DNA of 36,552 bases from Clostridium cylindrosporum DSM 605 (GTDB taxonomy: Bacteria; Bacillota; Clostridia; Clostridiales; Caloramatoraceae), in the NCBI RefSeq assembly GCF_001047375.1, contig NZ_LFVU01000008.1, positions 1 through 36,552 on the forward strand. Reading direction: 5' to 3'. This document shows positions 1 through 8,507 of this stretch, in pieces. The notes under the pieces are model-generated. The model saw nothing but the letters and a program-made list of their open reading frames with translations. It was not told where the DNA came from and did not search any database. The position numbers were made by a program, and so were the translations under genes. Every line of letters begins with the position of its first letter. The first letter of the stretch is position 1.

Positions 1-54
1 TATTGTTCCGATATTAACGTGTGGCTTATTTCTTTCAAATGTTGCCTTTGCCAT
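1..54 (-). CDS. tuf: Elongation factor Tu, first 18 codons (cut by window edge)
   Basis: Only the amino terminus lies in the window. It reads MAKATFERNKPHVNIGTI, the nearly invariant start of bacterial EF-Tu, the GTPase that delivers aminoacyl-tRNA to the ribosome. The ATG at 54-52 has a strong AGGAGG ribosome site about eight bases upstream (minus strand, about 65-70). The gene continues beyond position 1. It follows sigH and tRNA-Thr, the order usual in clostridia, where rpmG, secE and nusG come next. Identification is firm; nothing can be said about the rest of the protein. Confidence 0.95.
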   Translation of the reverse strand, partial: MAKATFERNKPHVNIGTI

Positions 55-81
55 TTTATTCATTCCTCCTATATCTTTAAG

Positions 82-154
82 AAGTAAAGTTTTACTTTAG
101 AATATAAACTTTAAAGCCTTCTCCAAATATTAACCACATTATGTATATTTGGAG
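82..154 (-). promoter_or_regulatory. tRNA-Thr/tuf spacer: processing-type hairpin and possible tuf promoter
   Basis: Two perfect 10-base arms (CTCCAAATAT at 121-130 and its complement at 145-154) enclose a 14-base loop. The distal arm covers the encoded CCA and discriminator of tRNA-Thr. No T-run follows on the minus strand, so this is more likely an RNA-processing hairpin than a terminator. The same stretch can supply a -35-like TTGGAG, and TATTCT follows 16 bases later, so tuf may also have its own promoter. A small palindrome (AAGTAAA-GT-TTTACTT) lies at 82-97. The sequence shows the repeats; the roles are inferred. Confidence 0.4.
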
Positions 155-225
155 CCCATGACCGGGATTGAACCGGTGACCTCCACCTTACCAAGGTGAC
201 GCTCTGCCGACTGAGCTACATGGGC
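150..225 (-). tRNA. tRNA-Thr (anticodon GGT)
   Basis: The reverse complement folds as a complete cloverleaf. It has acceptor GCCCATG paired with CATGGGC, a D-arm with TAGCTCAG, a seven-base anticodon loop TTGGTAA giving GGT, a T-arm with GGTTCAATCC, and discriminator T followed by an encoded CCA. It reads threonine codons ACC and ACT. It lies between sigH and tuf and probably shares a transcript with tuf. Confidence 0.97.
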
Positions 226-271
226 AAAGGGGGTTCTACCCCGTATAATGTATTATATTTATCGATTATTA

Positions 272-300
272 ATTTTACACGTTTTAAATTTTTCTGTCAA
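272..300 (-). promoter_or_regulatory. Promoter for tRNA-Thr (and tuf)
   Basis: A consensus -35 TTGACA (300-295) is followed after 17 bases by TAAAAT (277-272). It lies between the sigH stop and tRNA-Thr, pointing at the tRNA. A short G/C hairpin (GGGGG-TTCTA-CCCC, about 229-242) lies just before the tRNA 5' end and may aid processing. Confidence 0.7.
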
Positions 301-316
301 TATGTATACTAGCATT

Positions 317-955
317 TTACACAAGTGGTGCTAGAAACTTTTCAAGCTTTCTCTTTACTCTTTGCAGAGCATTATCAATTGACTTTGAATGACGATTAAG
401 TTCTTCTGCCATTTCTTGATAGCTTTTACCGTCTAAATATGATTTTATAACTTGGATTTCAAGTGGACTTAAAACCTCATTCATTTTATCTTCTATACTT
501 TGTTTTTCTTCTTTACTTATAACTAATTCCTCTGGGTCTGATATATGCATTGTAGACAATACGTCCATTAATGTTCTATCTGATTCCTCATCATATATTG
601 GCTTATTTAACGATACATAGCTGTTTAATGGTATGTGTTTTTGACGAGTAGCTGTTTTTATCGCCGTTATTATTTGTCTAGTAATGCAAAGCTCTGCAAA
701 TGCCCTAAAAGAAGCTAACTTGTCCGATTTAAAGTCGCGAATCGCCTTATATAATCCTATCATTCCTTCTTGATATATGTCGTCTCTATCTGCCCCAATT
801 AAAAAATACGACTTTGTTTTTGCTTTTACTTGAGATTTGTATTTATTGATTATATATTCTTCAGCAAATACCTCCCCTTCGGCTGCTAAAGCTACAATCT
901 CTTCATCTACCATGTTTTCATAGTCAGATATATTAATCTTAACCATTTGTTCCAA
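317..955 (-). CDS. sigH: RNA polymerase sporulation sigma factor SigH
   Basis: A 212-aa sigma-70 family protein. Region 2 carries DDIYQEGMIGLYKAIRDF (about residues 58-75), the core-binding and -10 recognition segment. Region 4 near the C terminus has a helix-turn-helix (SYQEMAEELNRHSKSIDNAL, about 177-196). Length and sequence fit SigH (Spo0H), the first alternative sigma factor needed for sporulation and, in Bacillus, competence. The start is read as TTG at 955 because a G6 Shine-Dalgarno (963-968) is seven bases away; the ATG three codons in would be 16 bases away. The upstream neighbour is the decayed yacP. A separate promoter precedes sigH, so it need not depend on the operon above. Confidence 0.95.
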   Translation of the reverse strand: MEQMVKINISDYENMVDEEIVALAAEGEVFAEEYIINKYKSQVKAKTKSYFLIGADRDDIYQEGMIGLYKAIRDFKSDKLASFRAFAELCITRQIITAIKTATRQKHIPLNSYVSLNKPIYDEESDRTLMDVLSTMHISDPEELVISKEEKQSIEDKMNEVLSPLEIQVIKSYLDGKSYQEMAEELNRHSKSIDNALQRVKRKLEKFLAPLV

Positions 956-1058
956 TGTAATTCCCCCCTAAAGTAACTGAAGTAATTCTTTGTATCCTAA
1001 AATTTAATAAAATGTAAAATAAAAAAATAAAATTTGTTTAACCTAAAACTTATTTGTA

Positions 1059-1088
1059 ATTATATAATTATAAAACCTTTAAAGTCAA
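1059..1088 (-). promoter_or_regulatory. Probable sigH promoter
   Basis: TTGACT (1088-1083) and TATAAT (1064-1059) are separated by 18 bases, which fits a vegetative sigma-A promoter. The -35 starts seven bases after the yacP remnant stop codon. The predicted untranslated leader is about 95 bases and very A/T-rich. No Spo0A box was obvious. Confidence 0.55.
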
Positions 1089-1094
1089 GCAATA

Positions 1095-1481
1095 TCAAAG
1101 GTTTCGACGCATCTTCTCAAGTTTTTCCAATATATCTTTATTGACGCAGTTTTCGAGCATATTCTTTCTCTCTACATAGGTTAACTCAGTTTCCTTTGTT
1201 ATTTTATGGTAAGTTCTTTTAACTTGTTCGAGGAATTCTTTAGGCGTTATTCTTATTGTACCCATTTGCATAGCTATTTTTTGTTCTAAATTATCTGATG
1301 TTACAACCCTAACATCCATATTTTTAGATAAGTTATATACGGTTCTTTCTATATAACAATCAGCAATTTCTCACTCTTTTGTATATATAATATCTACACC
1401 TTTGTGCTTTTCAACTTCTTCCTAGGAGTTTAAAACATTATAACCATCAACTAATATATAGTCTAAGCCTTGATAATTAAC
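1095..1481 (-). pseudogene. yacP: Decayed yacP (Rae1-type NYN-domain ribonuclease)
   Basis: Reading the frame of the intact 74-codon tail (MDVRVVTSDNLEQK...) upstream shows clear YacP sequence: LDYILVDGYNVLNS, then an in-frame TAG (1424-1422), then EEVEKHKGVDIIYTKE, an in-frame TGA (1373-1371), then EIADCYIERTVYNLSKN. YacP/Rae1 proteins are about 170 aa. Here some 40-45 residues between the DGYN motif and the KG-IYTKE segment are missing, and no ATG/GTG/TTG precedes the first motif. Two stops, an internal deletion and a lost start mark it as a pseudogene. The family acts in Bacillus as a ribosome-associated A-site mRNA endonuclease. It sits between rlmB and sigH, its normal place. The open tail alone lacks the catalytic aspartates. 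Confidence 0.88.
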
Positions 1482-2298
1482 CTCTTTGTCTAACTATTTC
1501 GTACATTATTATCCCTGCGGCAACTGAAGCATTAAGTGAATTGATTGTACCATTCATTGGAATTCGAACTACTATGTCACAATTCTCCTTAACTAACCTA
1601 CTAATGCCCTTTCCTTCACTTCCAACAACAAGTCCAAGCGATCCTTTCAGATTAGAGTTATAACACACTTCTCCATCCATATCAGTTCCTATTATCCAAA
1701 GTCCTTTATCCTTTAGGTCTTTAATTGTTTGGTTAAGATTAGTTACCTTTGCTATTTTCATTCCTTCAGCTGCTCCTGCTGATACCTTAAGTACTGTTTG
1801 TGTAACTAGAGCACTTCTTCTTTTAGGTATTATTATCCCATGTGCCCCACATGCATTTGCAGTTCTTATAATAGAACCAAAATTATGAGGATCCTCTATC
1901 TCATCAAGTATTATTACAAATGGATCTTCTTCTTTTTCCTTCGCATAGTCTAGTATATCTTGAACTTCAGAATAGTTAAAAGGCGTTACCCTTGCAATAA
2001 CACCCTGATGACTATTTGTTACTGATATATTATCAAGGCCTTTTTTGTCCATTTCCTGTATTACTATTCCCTTATCTCTGGCCTTTGAAATGATAACCTT
2101 AATTGAACCCTCAACATCTCCCTTAGAAACGTATATCTTTTCTATAGTTCTCTCTGACTTTAAAGCTTCAAGTACAGGATTTCTCCCCTCTATAAACTCT
2201 TCACTTTCCATCCTATTCTCCCTAGGTGAATCCGCAAAATCTCTACTTTTTCTATCTCTGGAGCCTCTTTGACCCTTAAATCCGCTAGTATTTTTCAT
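1477..2298 (-). CDS. rlmB: 23S rRNA (guanosine-2'-O-)-methyltransferase RlmB
   Basis: A 273-aa SpoU/TrmH-family (SPOUT) RNA methyltransferase. A basic, low-complexity leader of about 30 residues precedes the substrate-binding domain (EFIEGRNPVLEAL). The knotted catalytic domain shows all three SpoU motifs: EDPHNFGSIIRTANACGAHG (about 153-172), VVGSEGKGIS (about 224-233) and IPMNGTINSLNASVAAGI (about 247-264). Family knowledge gives 2'-O-methylation of a G in the 23S peptidyl-transferase region using SAM. An AGGAGG lies six bases before the ATG. It follows thyX in a row of closely spaced genes and overlaps the yacP remnant by a few bases. Confidence 0.93.
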   Translation of the reverse strand: MKNTSGFKGQRGSRDRKSRDFADSPRENRMESEEFIEGRNPVLEALKSERTIEKIYVSKGDVEGSIKVIISKARDKGIVIQEMDKKGLDNISVTNSHQGVIARVTPFNYSEVQDILDYAKEKEEDPFVIILDEIEDPHNFGSIIRTANACGAHGIIIPKRRSALVTQTVLKVSAGAAEGMKIAKVTNLNQTIKDLKDKGLWIIGTDMDGEVCYNSNLKGSLGLVVGSEGKGISRLVKENCDIVVRIPMNGTINSLNASVAAGIIMYEIVRQRG

Positions 2299-2332
2299 TT
2301 TTTCCTCCTAATCTTAGGCATTATAATATTTT

Positions 2333-3100
2333 TTATAAATTCTTATACTTCTCTCTCATTTTAACCATTTCTTTGCAGCTCATTGCCCCCTCTTGGCATG
2401 AACCTCCTACACATGATGGACCACAGCTTTTAAATAATGTAGGTGCGATGGATTTAACCTCTTTTAACATTTCATCTGCAAGATTTCTAATTTCCCATTG
2501 TGCTCTAGAACAGCATCTATGTCTAAAGAAATTGAAAAGTGTTCTTGCATTCATAGTTAAAACTATTTTTGTTTCACATGCATTAGGAAACACATATCTT
2601 GCATCTTCAATTGATTTTTTTTCTGCTATCTTTCTAGCACTTTCTTCAGAAGTACCTTCTTTAATCAAACCATTAAAATGTTTGTCGAAAAGAATTTCGA
2701 CTAAATTATCATATGAACGCTGAGAATCCTCCATAGACTTTATATATATATCTTTTGCTTCATCTATACTTTCAATTTCTGGAGGAATTATATAATCAAA
2801 TTGATTTAATCTAACATATCTTTGGCTTTGCTGTGAATAACTTGCTATTCTATGTCTAACAAGTTGATGAGTAAGTGATCTTGATACTCCCTCTACAGCA
2901 AATGTAAATGATACATGCTCTATCGGTGATTCATGTGATAAAGACATTAACATTTCTATAAATTCATTTGTTTTTTCCTCTGTTAGCCCATCTAGTATAT
3001 TATCTACTGATGTACTACTATAGCAAAGCTTAGCTGAAGCAGCTATTATTTTCTCTGGATCTTCAGTATGAGCTATTAATTTTACCTTTAGCTTAGCCAT
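2333..3100 (-). CDS. thyX: Flavin-dependent thymidylate synthase ThyX
   Basis: A 255-aa protein with the diagnostic ThyX motif at residues 82-94 ([13 protein letters not shown], fitting RHR-x7-S). ThyX makes dTMP from dUMP with methylenetetrahydrofolate and FADH2. It has no homology to ThyA and is common in anaerobes. The C-terminal tail has several cysteines ([18 protein letters not shown]), a clostridial feature whose role I do not know. A GAGGTGG ribosome site precedes the ATG. It lies between mrnC and rlmB with short gaps, so it is probably co-transcribed. Confidence 0.96.
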   Translation of the reverse strand: MAKLKVKLIAHTEDPEKIIAASAKLCYSSTSVDNILDGLTEEKTNEFIEMLMSLSHESPIEHVSFTFAVEGVSRSLTHQLVRHRIASYSQQSQRYVRLNQFDYIIPPEIESIDEAKDIYIKSMEDSQRSYDNLVEILFDKHFNGLIKEGTSEESARKIAEKKSIEDARYVFPNACETKIVLTMNARTLFNFFRHRCCSRAQWEIRNLADEMLKEVKSIAPTLFKSCGPSCVGGSCQEGAMSCKEMVKMREKYKNL

Positions 3101-3123
3101 TTTTCCACCTCTTTATTAGCACT

Positions 3124-3567
3124 TTAGTCTAACTGTGCTTCATTTAGTATTATGTTCATTATTTCTTCTAATCTATCTATTCTTTTTAGAAGGTATAAAT
3201 ATCCTATAAGTGCCTCAAGAGCTGTTGCTCTTTTGTAATCTATAACACTTGCACTTTTAGGTACATGACCTGTTTTAGAATTACGTCCTCTTCTTACTAT
3301 TTCAAGTTCATCTTCCTTAAGCGAATCCTTAATTACTTCTAAAAACTGTGATTGTGATTTTGCATTCGCCATTTTTATAGAAAGTTTATGGAGATTTTTA
3401 CCCCTTTTATCCTTACTATAATTGACTATATATCTTCTAATATACATTTCGTATATAGAATCTCCCATATAAGCTAAAGTAATCGGATTCAAAAGTCTAA
3501 CTTCTATCTCAGATAACTCAAAGCTATTACATATTTCTTTATTATTTTGTATATTATCCTGTTTCAT
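3124..3567 (-). CDS. mrnC: Mini-ribonuclease III (MrnC)
   Basis: A 147-aa RNase III-fold protein without the double-stranded RNA binding domain. The signature LAYMGDSIYEMYIR (about 31-44) carries the catalytic Asp36 and Glu40. The second half has RRGRNSKTGHVPKSASVIDYKRATALEALIGYLYL, split here as RRGRNSK (about 95), VIDYKRATALEALIGYL and flanks. In Bacillus, MrnC trims 23S precursor ends. It normally sits directly after cysS, as here, but a terminator separates the two. The ATG is preceded by a G-rich AAGGGGGC site. The upstream spacer holds a 10-base inverted repeat (TAATACAATA, 3589-3598 and 3623-3632). Confidence 0.94.
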   Translation of the reverse strand: MKQDNIQNNKEICNSFELSEIEVRLLNPITLAYMGDSIYEMYIRRYIVNYSKDKRGKNLHKLSIKMANAKSQSQFLEVIKDSLKEDELEIVRRGRNSKTGHVPKSASVIDYKRATALEALIGYLYLLKRIDRLEEIMNIILNEAQLD

Positions 3568-3680
3568 TTTGCCCCCTTAAGGTTTTGTTAATACAATAAT
3601 ACTATAAAAATCTTCAATATTCTATTGTATTACATAATATAATTATACCTAAAGGTCTAATCTTAACAAACATATAACTT

Positions 3681-3713
3681 AAAAAAGCTACAACCCTTAG
3701 GCTGTAGCTTTTT
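3681..3713 (-). terminator. Terminator after cysS
   Basis: An 11-base stem (AAAAGCTACA-type arms) around a short loop is followed on the minus strand by a run of six T, two bases after the cysS stop. It separates proS-cysS from mrnC and its followers. Confidence 0.85.
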
Positions 3714-3715
3714 AG

Positions 3716-5122
3716 TTAACTTATTCTTACTATTTTTACACCTTGAGGAGTATCCTCTAAAGTTATTCCCATAGCTTTAAGTTCATCTCTAATTTCATCT
3801 GCACGCTTAAAGTCTTTATCTTTTCTAGCTTTTTGTCTTTCATCAACTAAAGCCTTTATTTCCTCAGAAAACTCTTCTTCAGTAACCTTTTGAAGTATTC
3901 CAAGTACACTTCCAAGCTCTCTAATAATTTCAAGTAGCATAACTGCTAATTTCTTTGATGTATTATCAGAAACATTAGTATTAATATCCCTAACCATATC
4001 ATATATATAACTTATAGCATCTGCTGTATTAAAATCATCATCCATAGCATTTATATATTTTTCTTTATACTTTAAGATCTCATGATATAGTTTAGTTTCT
4101 TCACTTGAAAGATCTCTATCTTCTCCATTTCGTTCTATGTGCTCTAGATTTCTAACAGAGTTATATAGTCTTTCTAGCCCTGACTTTGATGATTCTAAAA
4201 GATCTAAACTAAAGTTAATAGGGCTTCTATAATGTCCTGAAAGCATAAATAATCTTAAAACCTCAGCATCATACTTTTCAAGTATTTCCCTTGCAGTAAA
4301 AAAGTTGTTTAGAGACTTAGACATCTTTTGGTTATTTATATTAAGATAAGCTGAATGCATCCAGTAGTTTGCAAATGACTTTCCATGTCTTGCTTCACTT
4401 TGAGCTATTTCATTTTCATGGTGTGGGAATGAAAGATCCGCTCCTCCACCATGTATATCTATAGTCTCACCTAGAAGTTCACTTGCCATAACTGAACATT
4501 CTATATGCCACCCAGGTCTTCCACATCCCCAAGGACTATTCCATCCTGGTTCACCTTCTTTTTGAGCCTTCCAAAGAACAAAATCCATAGCATCTTCTTT
4601 TCTTGAATCAAGCTCTATTCTTGCCCCTACTTCAAGATCTTCAAGGTTTTGCTTTGACAACTTTCCGTAAAGTTCAAACTTCTTACTTCTAAAATAAACA
4701 TCTCCATCCTTTGAGTATGCATATCCCTTAGCTTCAAGATCTTTGATAAACTTAATTATCTTTCCTACATACTCAGTAGCCTTTGGATTATAAGTTGCTC
4801 TTTTAAGTAAAAGTGCATCTGCATCTTTATAGTATTCTTCAATGTAACGCTTAGCTACTTCTTCAACGGTAGTGTCCTCTTCAATTGCTTTTTTTATAAG
4901 TTTATCATCTATATCAGTAAAGTTTTGAACAAACTTAACATCATATCCTCTATATTCAAAATACTTTCTTATAGTATCAAAAACTATAAATGTTCTTCCA
5001 TTTCCTATATGAAAGTAGTTATACACTGTTGGACCGCATACATACATCTTAACAGTTCCCTCAGTTAAGGGTATAAACTCTTCTTTTTTTCTTGTCATTG
5101 TATTGTAAAGCTTTATTCCCAT
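3716..5122 (-). CDS. cysS: Cysteinyl-tRNA synthetase
   Basis: A 468-aa class I synthetase that charges tRNA-Cys. It shows the zinc cysteine and HIGH-like segment ([19 protein letters not shown], near residue 30), the zinc region [15 protein letters not shown] with [16 protein letters not shown], and the KMSKSLNNF loop. A longer frame opens at 5143, but an AGGAGG lies nine bases before the ATG at 5122 and inside that extension, so I chose 5122. About 100 bases separate it from proS and I see no terminator in the gap, so it may be read through from the proline T-box transcript. Confidence 0.97.
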   Translation of the reverse strand: MGIKLYNTMTRKKEEFIPLTEGTVKMYVCGPTVYNYFHIGNGRTFIVFDTIRKYFEYRGYDVKFVQNFTDIDDKLIKKAIEEDTTVEEVAKRYIEEYYKDADALLLKRATYNPKATEYVGKIIKFIKDLEAKGYAYSKDGDVYFRSKKFELYGKLSKQNLEDLEVGARIELDSRKEDAMDFVLWKAQKEGEPGWNSPWGCGRPGWHIECSVMASELLGETIDIHGGGADLSFPHHENEIAQSEARHGKSFANYWMHSAYLNINNQKMSKSLNNFFTAREILEKYDAEVLRLFMLSGHYRSPINFSLDLLESSKSGLERLYNSVRNLEHIERNGEDRDLSSEETKLYHEILKYKEKYINAMDDDFNTADAISYIYDMVRDINTNVSDNTSKKLAVMLLEIIRELGSVLGILQKVTEEEFSEEIKALVDERQKARKDKDFKRADEIRDELKAMGITLEDTPQGVKIVRIS

Positions 5123-5225
5123 TTCAATTCTCCTCCTAAGCATTACTGGAATGACCTGTACATCATTATATTCATTATTTCCTAACTAGGTTCACACTAA
5201 ACAAACCTTAGAAATTATTGTTATT

Positions 5226-6956
5226 TTACAGTTCAGTTTTTGAGTAAAGAACCTTACCCTTTTCCTTAAATGCTTTAACAATTTCAGTATAAACATCCTC
5301 TATTAAAATGTCTCTAGCTTCTTCTTCCTCACGAAGTTTAAATTCAACAATTCCTTCACTTGCCTTTTTACCTACTGTAATTCTAAATGGAATACCTATA
5401 AGGTCAGCATCGTTAAACTTAACCCCAGCTCTTTCTTTTCTATCATCTATTAAAGCATCAATACCCATACTCTTAAGATTGTTATATATATCCTCTGCAA
5501 TCTTAACTTGAGCTTCATCCTTCATTACAACAGGAACTACTATAGCTTCAAATGGAGCAAGTTCAAGTGGCCAAATTATACCCTTGTCATCACTATGTTG
5601 CTCTATTACAGCTGCCATTGTTCTGTTTACACCTATTCCGTAGCATCCCATTATAATTGGGTTTTCCTTACCATTTTCATCTATGAAGTTAGCATTTAGA
5701 GCCTCTGAGTATTTTGTTCCAAGCTTAAATATATGCCCAACTTCTATACCTCTTTTAATAGTTACAGCTTCACCACATACTGGGCATTTATCTCCCTCAG
5801 CTATTTTTCTAAAGTCTCCAACTATTCCGTCAAAGTCTCTCTTATACATTGTGTTCATAATGTGGTAATCTGTTTCATTTGCACCTATTGAGAAAACTTC
5901 ACCTTCAGCTACTTCATAATCTATTAAAACAGCATCTGCCTTAATTCCCATAGGACCTGCAAATCCAGGTTCTGCTCCTGTAGCTTCTCTAACACCTTCA
6001 GCATCAAGCATTTCTATTTCAGTCGCTACAAAGTGGTTAGCAACCTTAACCTCATTAAGTTCTCTATCTCCTCTAATTACAACAGCAACTACTTTATCAT
6101 CAACCTTGTATAATAAAGTTTTTGCAAGTTCTGAAGGCTTTTTGTATAAATACTTTGCAAGTTCTTCTATTGTCTTAATTCCAGGAGTATAAACCTTTTC
6201 TACTTCTCTAACACTTACATCTGCAATAACATTAGTTGGTAGAGTTTGAGCTTTTTCTATATTAGCTCCATATGAACACTTTGTACAGAATACTATTTCG
6301 TCTTCACCGATTTCTGATTTAACCATAAATTCAACAGAACCGCTTCCTCCCATTGCTCCTGAATCCGCTTCAACAGGAGCATAGTCAAGGTTACATCTTG
6401 AAAATACGTTGCAATATGCACTATGCATTTTATTGAATACTGTGTCTAGTCCTTCCCATGAAGAATCAAAGCTATAAGCATCTTTCATAACAAACTCTCT
6501 TGATCTCATAACTCCGAATCTAGGTCTTCTTTCGTCTCTATATTTAGTTTGGATTTGGTATAGATTAAGAGGAAGATTCTTATATGACTTTACTGCACTT
6601 CTTACAATATCAGTGAATACTTCCTCGTGTGTTGGCCCAAGACAAAATTCTCTATTATGTCTGTCATATTGCTTAAACATTTCTGGTCCGAATACACCCC
6701 ATCTACCAGATTCTTTAAGTAATTCTGATGGTATAAGAGCTGAACAAAGTATTTCCTGTGCACCTTCCTTATTCATCTCTTCTCTAATAATATTTTCAAG
6801 CTTATTTAAAGCCTTAAGACCAAGTGGTAAGTAATTATAAACCCCTGATGCTTGCTTTCTCATAAGCCCTGCTCTAAGCATTAACTTATGGCTTAGAATT
6901 TCAGCTTCTGCTGGAACCTCTCTTAGTGTTGGCATGAATAAATTTGATAATCTCAT
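5226..6956 (-). CDS. proS: Prolyl-tRNA synthetase
   Basis: A 576-aa bacterial-type class II prolyl-tRNA synthetase. Motif 2 is seen around [21 protein letters not shown], the inserted editing domain in the middle third (about 230-390), motif 3 at [18 protein letters not shown] (about 440), then the anticodon-binding domain. The editing insert hydrolyses Ala-tRNA-Pro. The frame is open to 6983, but a GGAGGG lies just before the ATG at 6956 and within that extension, so I chose 6956. It is controlled by the T-box leader directly upstream. Confidence 0.97.
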   Translation of the reverse strand: MRLSNLFMPTLREVPAEAEILSHKLMLRAGLMRKQASGVYNYLPLGLKALNKLENIIREEMNKEGAQEILCSALIPSELLKESGRWGVFGPEMFKQYDRHNREFCLGPTHEEVFTDIVRSAVKSYKNLPLNLYQIQTKYRDERRPRFGVMRSREFVMKDAYSFDSSWEGLDTVFNKMHSAYCNVFSRCNLDYAPVEADSGAMGGSGSVEFMVKSEIGEDEIVFCTKCSYGANIEKAQTLPTNVIADVSVREVEKVYTPGIKTIEELAKYLYKKPSELAKTLLYKVDDKVVAVVIRGDRELNEVKVANHFVATEIEMLDAEGVREATGAEPGFAGPMGIKADAVLIDYEVAEGEVFSIGANETDYHIMNTMYKRDFDGIVGDFRKIAEGDKCPVCGEAVTIKRGIEVGHIFKLGTKYSEALNANFIDENGKENPIIMGCYGIGVNRTMAAVIEQHSDDKGIIWPLELAPFEAIVVPVVMKDEAQVKIAEDIYNNLKSMGIDALIDDRKERAGVKFNDADLIGIPFRITVGKKASEGIVEFKLREEEEARDILIEDVYTEIVKAFKEKGKVLYSKTEL

Positions 6957-7010
6957 TTTATTTTCTCCCTCCAATAAAATCATCTATTACTTCAATTTAA
7001 AATCTATATC

Positions 7011-7238
7011 AAAAAAGCCTTCACCCTAATAAATTAGGGCGAAGGCTGAGTTCGCGGTACCACCTAAAATTGTACTTCATCAAATATAACGAAACTTAAT
7101 CCGAAAAGGCTTTATCACCTTCTGCTCCAAAGTAGGTTCAAAATAATGAATATCTTACAGCCTATGGATACTCTCTCTGATGGTAATCTTTACTAATCTT
7201 TTTCATAGCATTTTATTAATATTAAATTACTAAATTCA
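7011..7238 (-). promoter_or_regulatory. Proline-specific T-box leader of proS
   Basis: On the minus strand an AGAGAGAG-rich stem I is followed by a specifier loop reading GAACCTACTTTGGAGC. The codon CCT (7136-7134) is proline. The conserved T-box GGTGGTACCGCGAA follows (UGGU at 7062-7059 pairs with the ACCA end expected of tRNA-Pro). Then comes a terminator hairpin (7011-7047, AGCCTTCGCCCTAAT arm and a T6 tail). Family knowledge: uncharged tRNA-Pro stabilises the antiterminator and lets proS be transcribed. Specifier, discriminator pairing and downstream gene all agree. Confidence 0.95.
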
Positions 7239-7244
7239 AAGGTT

Positions 7245-7273
7245 ATTATATAATTTTAAAAAAAATATGTCAA
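7245..7273 (-). promoter_or_regulatory. Promoter of the T-box/proS transcript
   Basis: Perfect TTGACA (7273-7268), 17-base spacer, perfect TATAAT (7250-7245) on the minus strand. It begins just after the ispF stop and immediately before the T-box leader. Confidence 0.8.
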
Positions 7274-7281
7274 TAATAACA

Positions 7282-7755
7282 CTAAGCCTTAAAAATTATA
7301 CATACACTATGAGCTGAAATTCCCTTTTCTTCTCCTGTAAATCCTAACTTCTCCTCTGTAGTAGCCTTAACGTTTATATCATCTATAGAAACACCTAGTA
7401 CCCTTGATATGTTTTCCCTCATAGTTTCTATATATGGAGACAGTTTCGGTTTTTGTGCTATTATAGTTGAATCTATGTTCCCTACCTTATAACCTTTACT
7501 ATCTAGTAATTCCTTAACCTTTTCAAGTAATATTAAACTATTAATGTTTTTAAAGGAACTGTCATTATCAGGAAAATGATATCCTATATCACGAAGTGCT
7601 AGTGCCCCAAGTATAGAGTCCATTATAGCATGAACTAAAACATCCGCGTCTGAATGTCCTACAAGACCTAAGTGATGTGGAATTTTAACTCCACCTATTA
7701 TTAAGTCCCTATTTTCTCCTAGTTTATGTACATCATAACCATGTCCTATTCTCAT
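7282..7755 (-). CDS. ispF: 2-C-methyl-D-erythritol 2,4-cyclodiphosphate synthase
   Basis: A 157-aa protein of standard IspF length. GHGYDVHKL gives zinc ligands Asp8 and His10, and [12 protein letters not shown] gives His42. The C terminus [20 protein letters not shown] matches the family's substrate loop. It forms MEcPP from CDP-ME 2-phosphate in the MEP isoprenoid pathway. The ATG is two bases after the ispD stop, with a GGAGGGAA site inside the ispD end, so the two are translated as a pair. The next transcript has its own promoter. Confidence 0.97.
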   Translation of the reverse strand: MRIGHGYDVHKLGENRDLIIGGVKIPHHLGLVGHSDADVLVHAIMDSILGALALRDIGYHFPDNDSSFKNINSLILLEKVKELLDSKGYKVGNIDSTIIAQKPKLSPYIETMRENISRVLGVSIDDINVKATTEEKLGFTGEEKGISAHSVCIIFKA

Positions 7756-7757
7756 TA

Positions 7758-8447
7758 TTATATTCCCTCCTTAATAGCCTTTAATATTGCCTCGCCTATA
7801 TATATATCTTCCTTAGTTGTTATTTTTATATTAAAGTAATCTCCATTAACAACATAAACACTTTCCCCAATATTTTCAACTAAAGACGTATCATCTGACC
7901 CTTCAAATCCACTTAAAACAGCACTCTCATGAGCTTTTAGAATTAAATCAAACTTAAATGTTTGAGGAGTTTGAATACTATAGAGTTCCTCACGATTTAG
8001 CGTATCTATAAATCTATTATTATTTCCTTTTTTTATAGTATCTTTAACCTTAACAGCAGCAGCTGCGGCACCTTTTGTCTTTGAAAGTGATATTGTATCT
8101 ACTATAACCTTAGGGTTTATAAATGGCCTTGCACCATCATGAATGAGCACTATATCACAGTTTTCACAGCTTTTTAATCCATTAAAAACAGACTCCTGTC
8201 TAGTCCTTCCCCCTTTTACAATCTTATTAACCTTTGTAATATTATACTTATTTATTATATTATTTCTACAAAAATCCATCTCATTTTGTGATGCTACAAG
8301 AATTATATTATCTACCTCATTAATTTCTTGAAAAACCTCAAGTGTATAAGCTAGTATCTCCTTATCAAATAGCTTTATAAATTGCTTATTATATCCTAAA
8401 TTCATTCTACTACCCATACCCGCTGCAACAATTATAGCTGTAACCAA
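7758..8447 (-). CDS. ispD: 2-C-methyl-D-erythritol 4-phosphate cytidylyltransferase
   Basis: A 229-aa nucleotidyltransferase. The N-terminal loop [19 protein letters not shown] binds CTP and phosphate. IHDGARPFI and [16 protein letters not shown] are typical of IspD, and DDTSLVE follows. It couples CTP with MEP to give CDP-ME, the step feeding IspE then IspF. The start is TTG at 8447, seven bases after AAGGAG. No ATG fits, because the Rossmann-like strand begins at once. A hairpin separates it from the upstream PIN/TRAM gene. Confidence 0.96.
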   Translation of the reverse strand: MVTAIIVAAGMGSRMNLGYNKQFIKLFDKEILAYTLEVFQEINEVDNIILVASQNEMDFCRNNIINKYNITKVNKIVKGGRTRQESVFNGLKSCENCDIVLIHDGARPFINPKVIVDTISLSKTKGAAAAAVKVKDTIKKGNNNRFIDTLNREELYSIQTPQTFKFDLILKAHESAVLSGFEGSDDTSLVENIGESVYVVNGDYFNIKITTKEDIYIGEAILKAIKEGI

Positions 8448-8468
8448 AAAATCACTCCTTTACACAAT

Positions 8469-8494
8469 AAAGCTATGCATAAATGCATAGCTTT
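8469..8494 (-). terminator. Hairpin terminator after the PIN/TRAM gene
   Basis: A perfect 12-base stem (AAAGCTATGCAT) with a two-base loop lies 13 bases past the stop. On the minus strand it is followed by only a short T-run, so termination is probably partial and may allow some readthrough into ispD. Confidence 0.6.
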
Positions 8495-8507
8495 AAAATA
8501 TATTCTG

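Noticed and set aside
1095-1319. The 74-codon frame as an independent small gene
   Set aside because: It is the C-terminal part of yacP, the homology continues upstream across two stops, and no ribosome site precedes its ATG.
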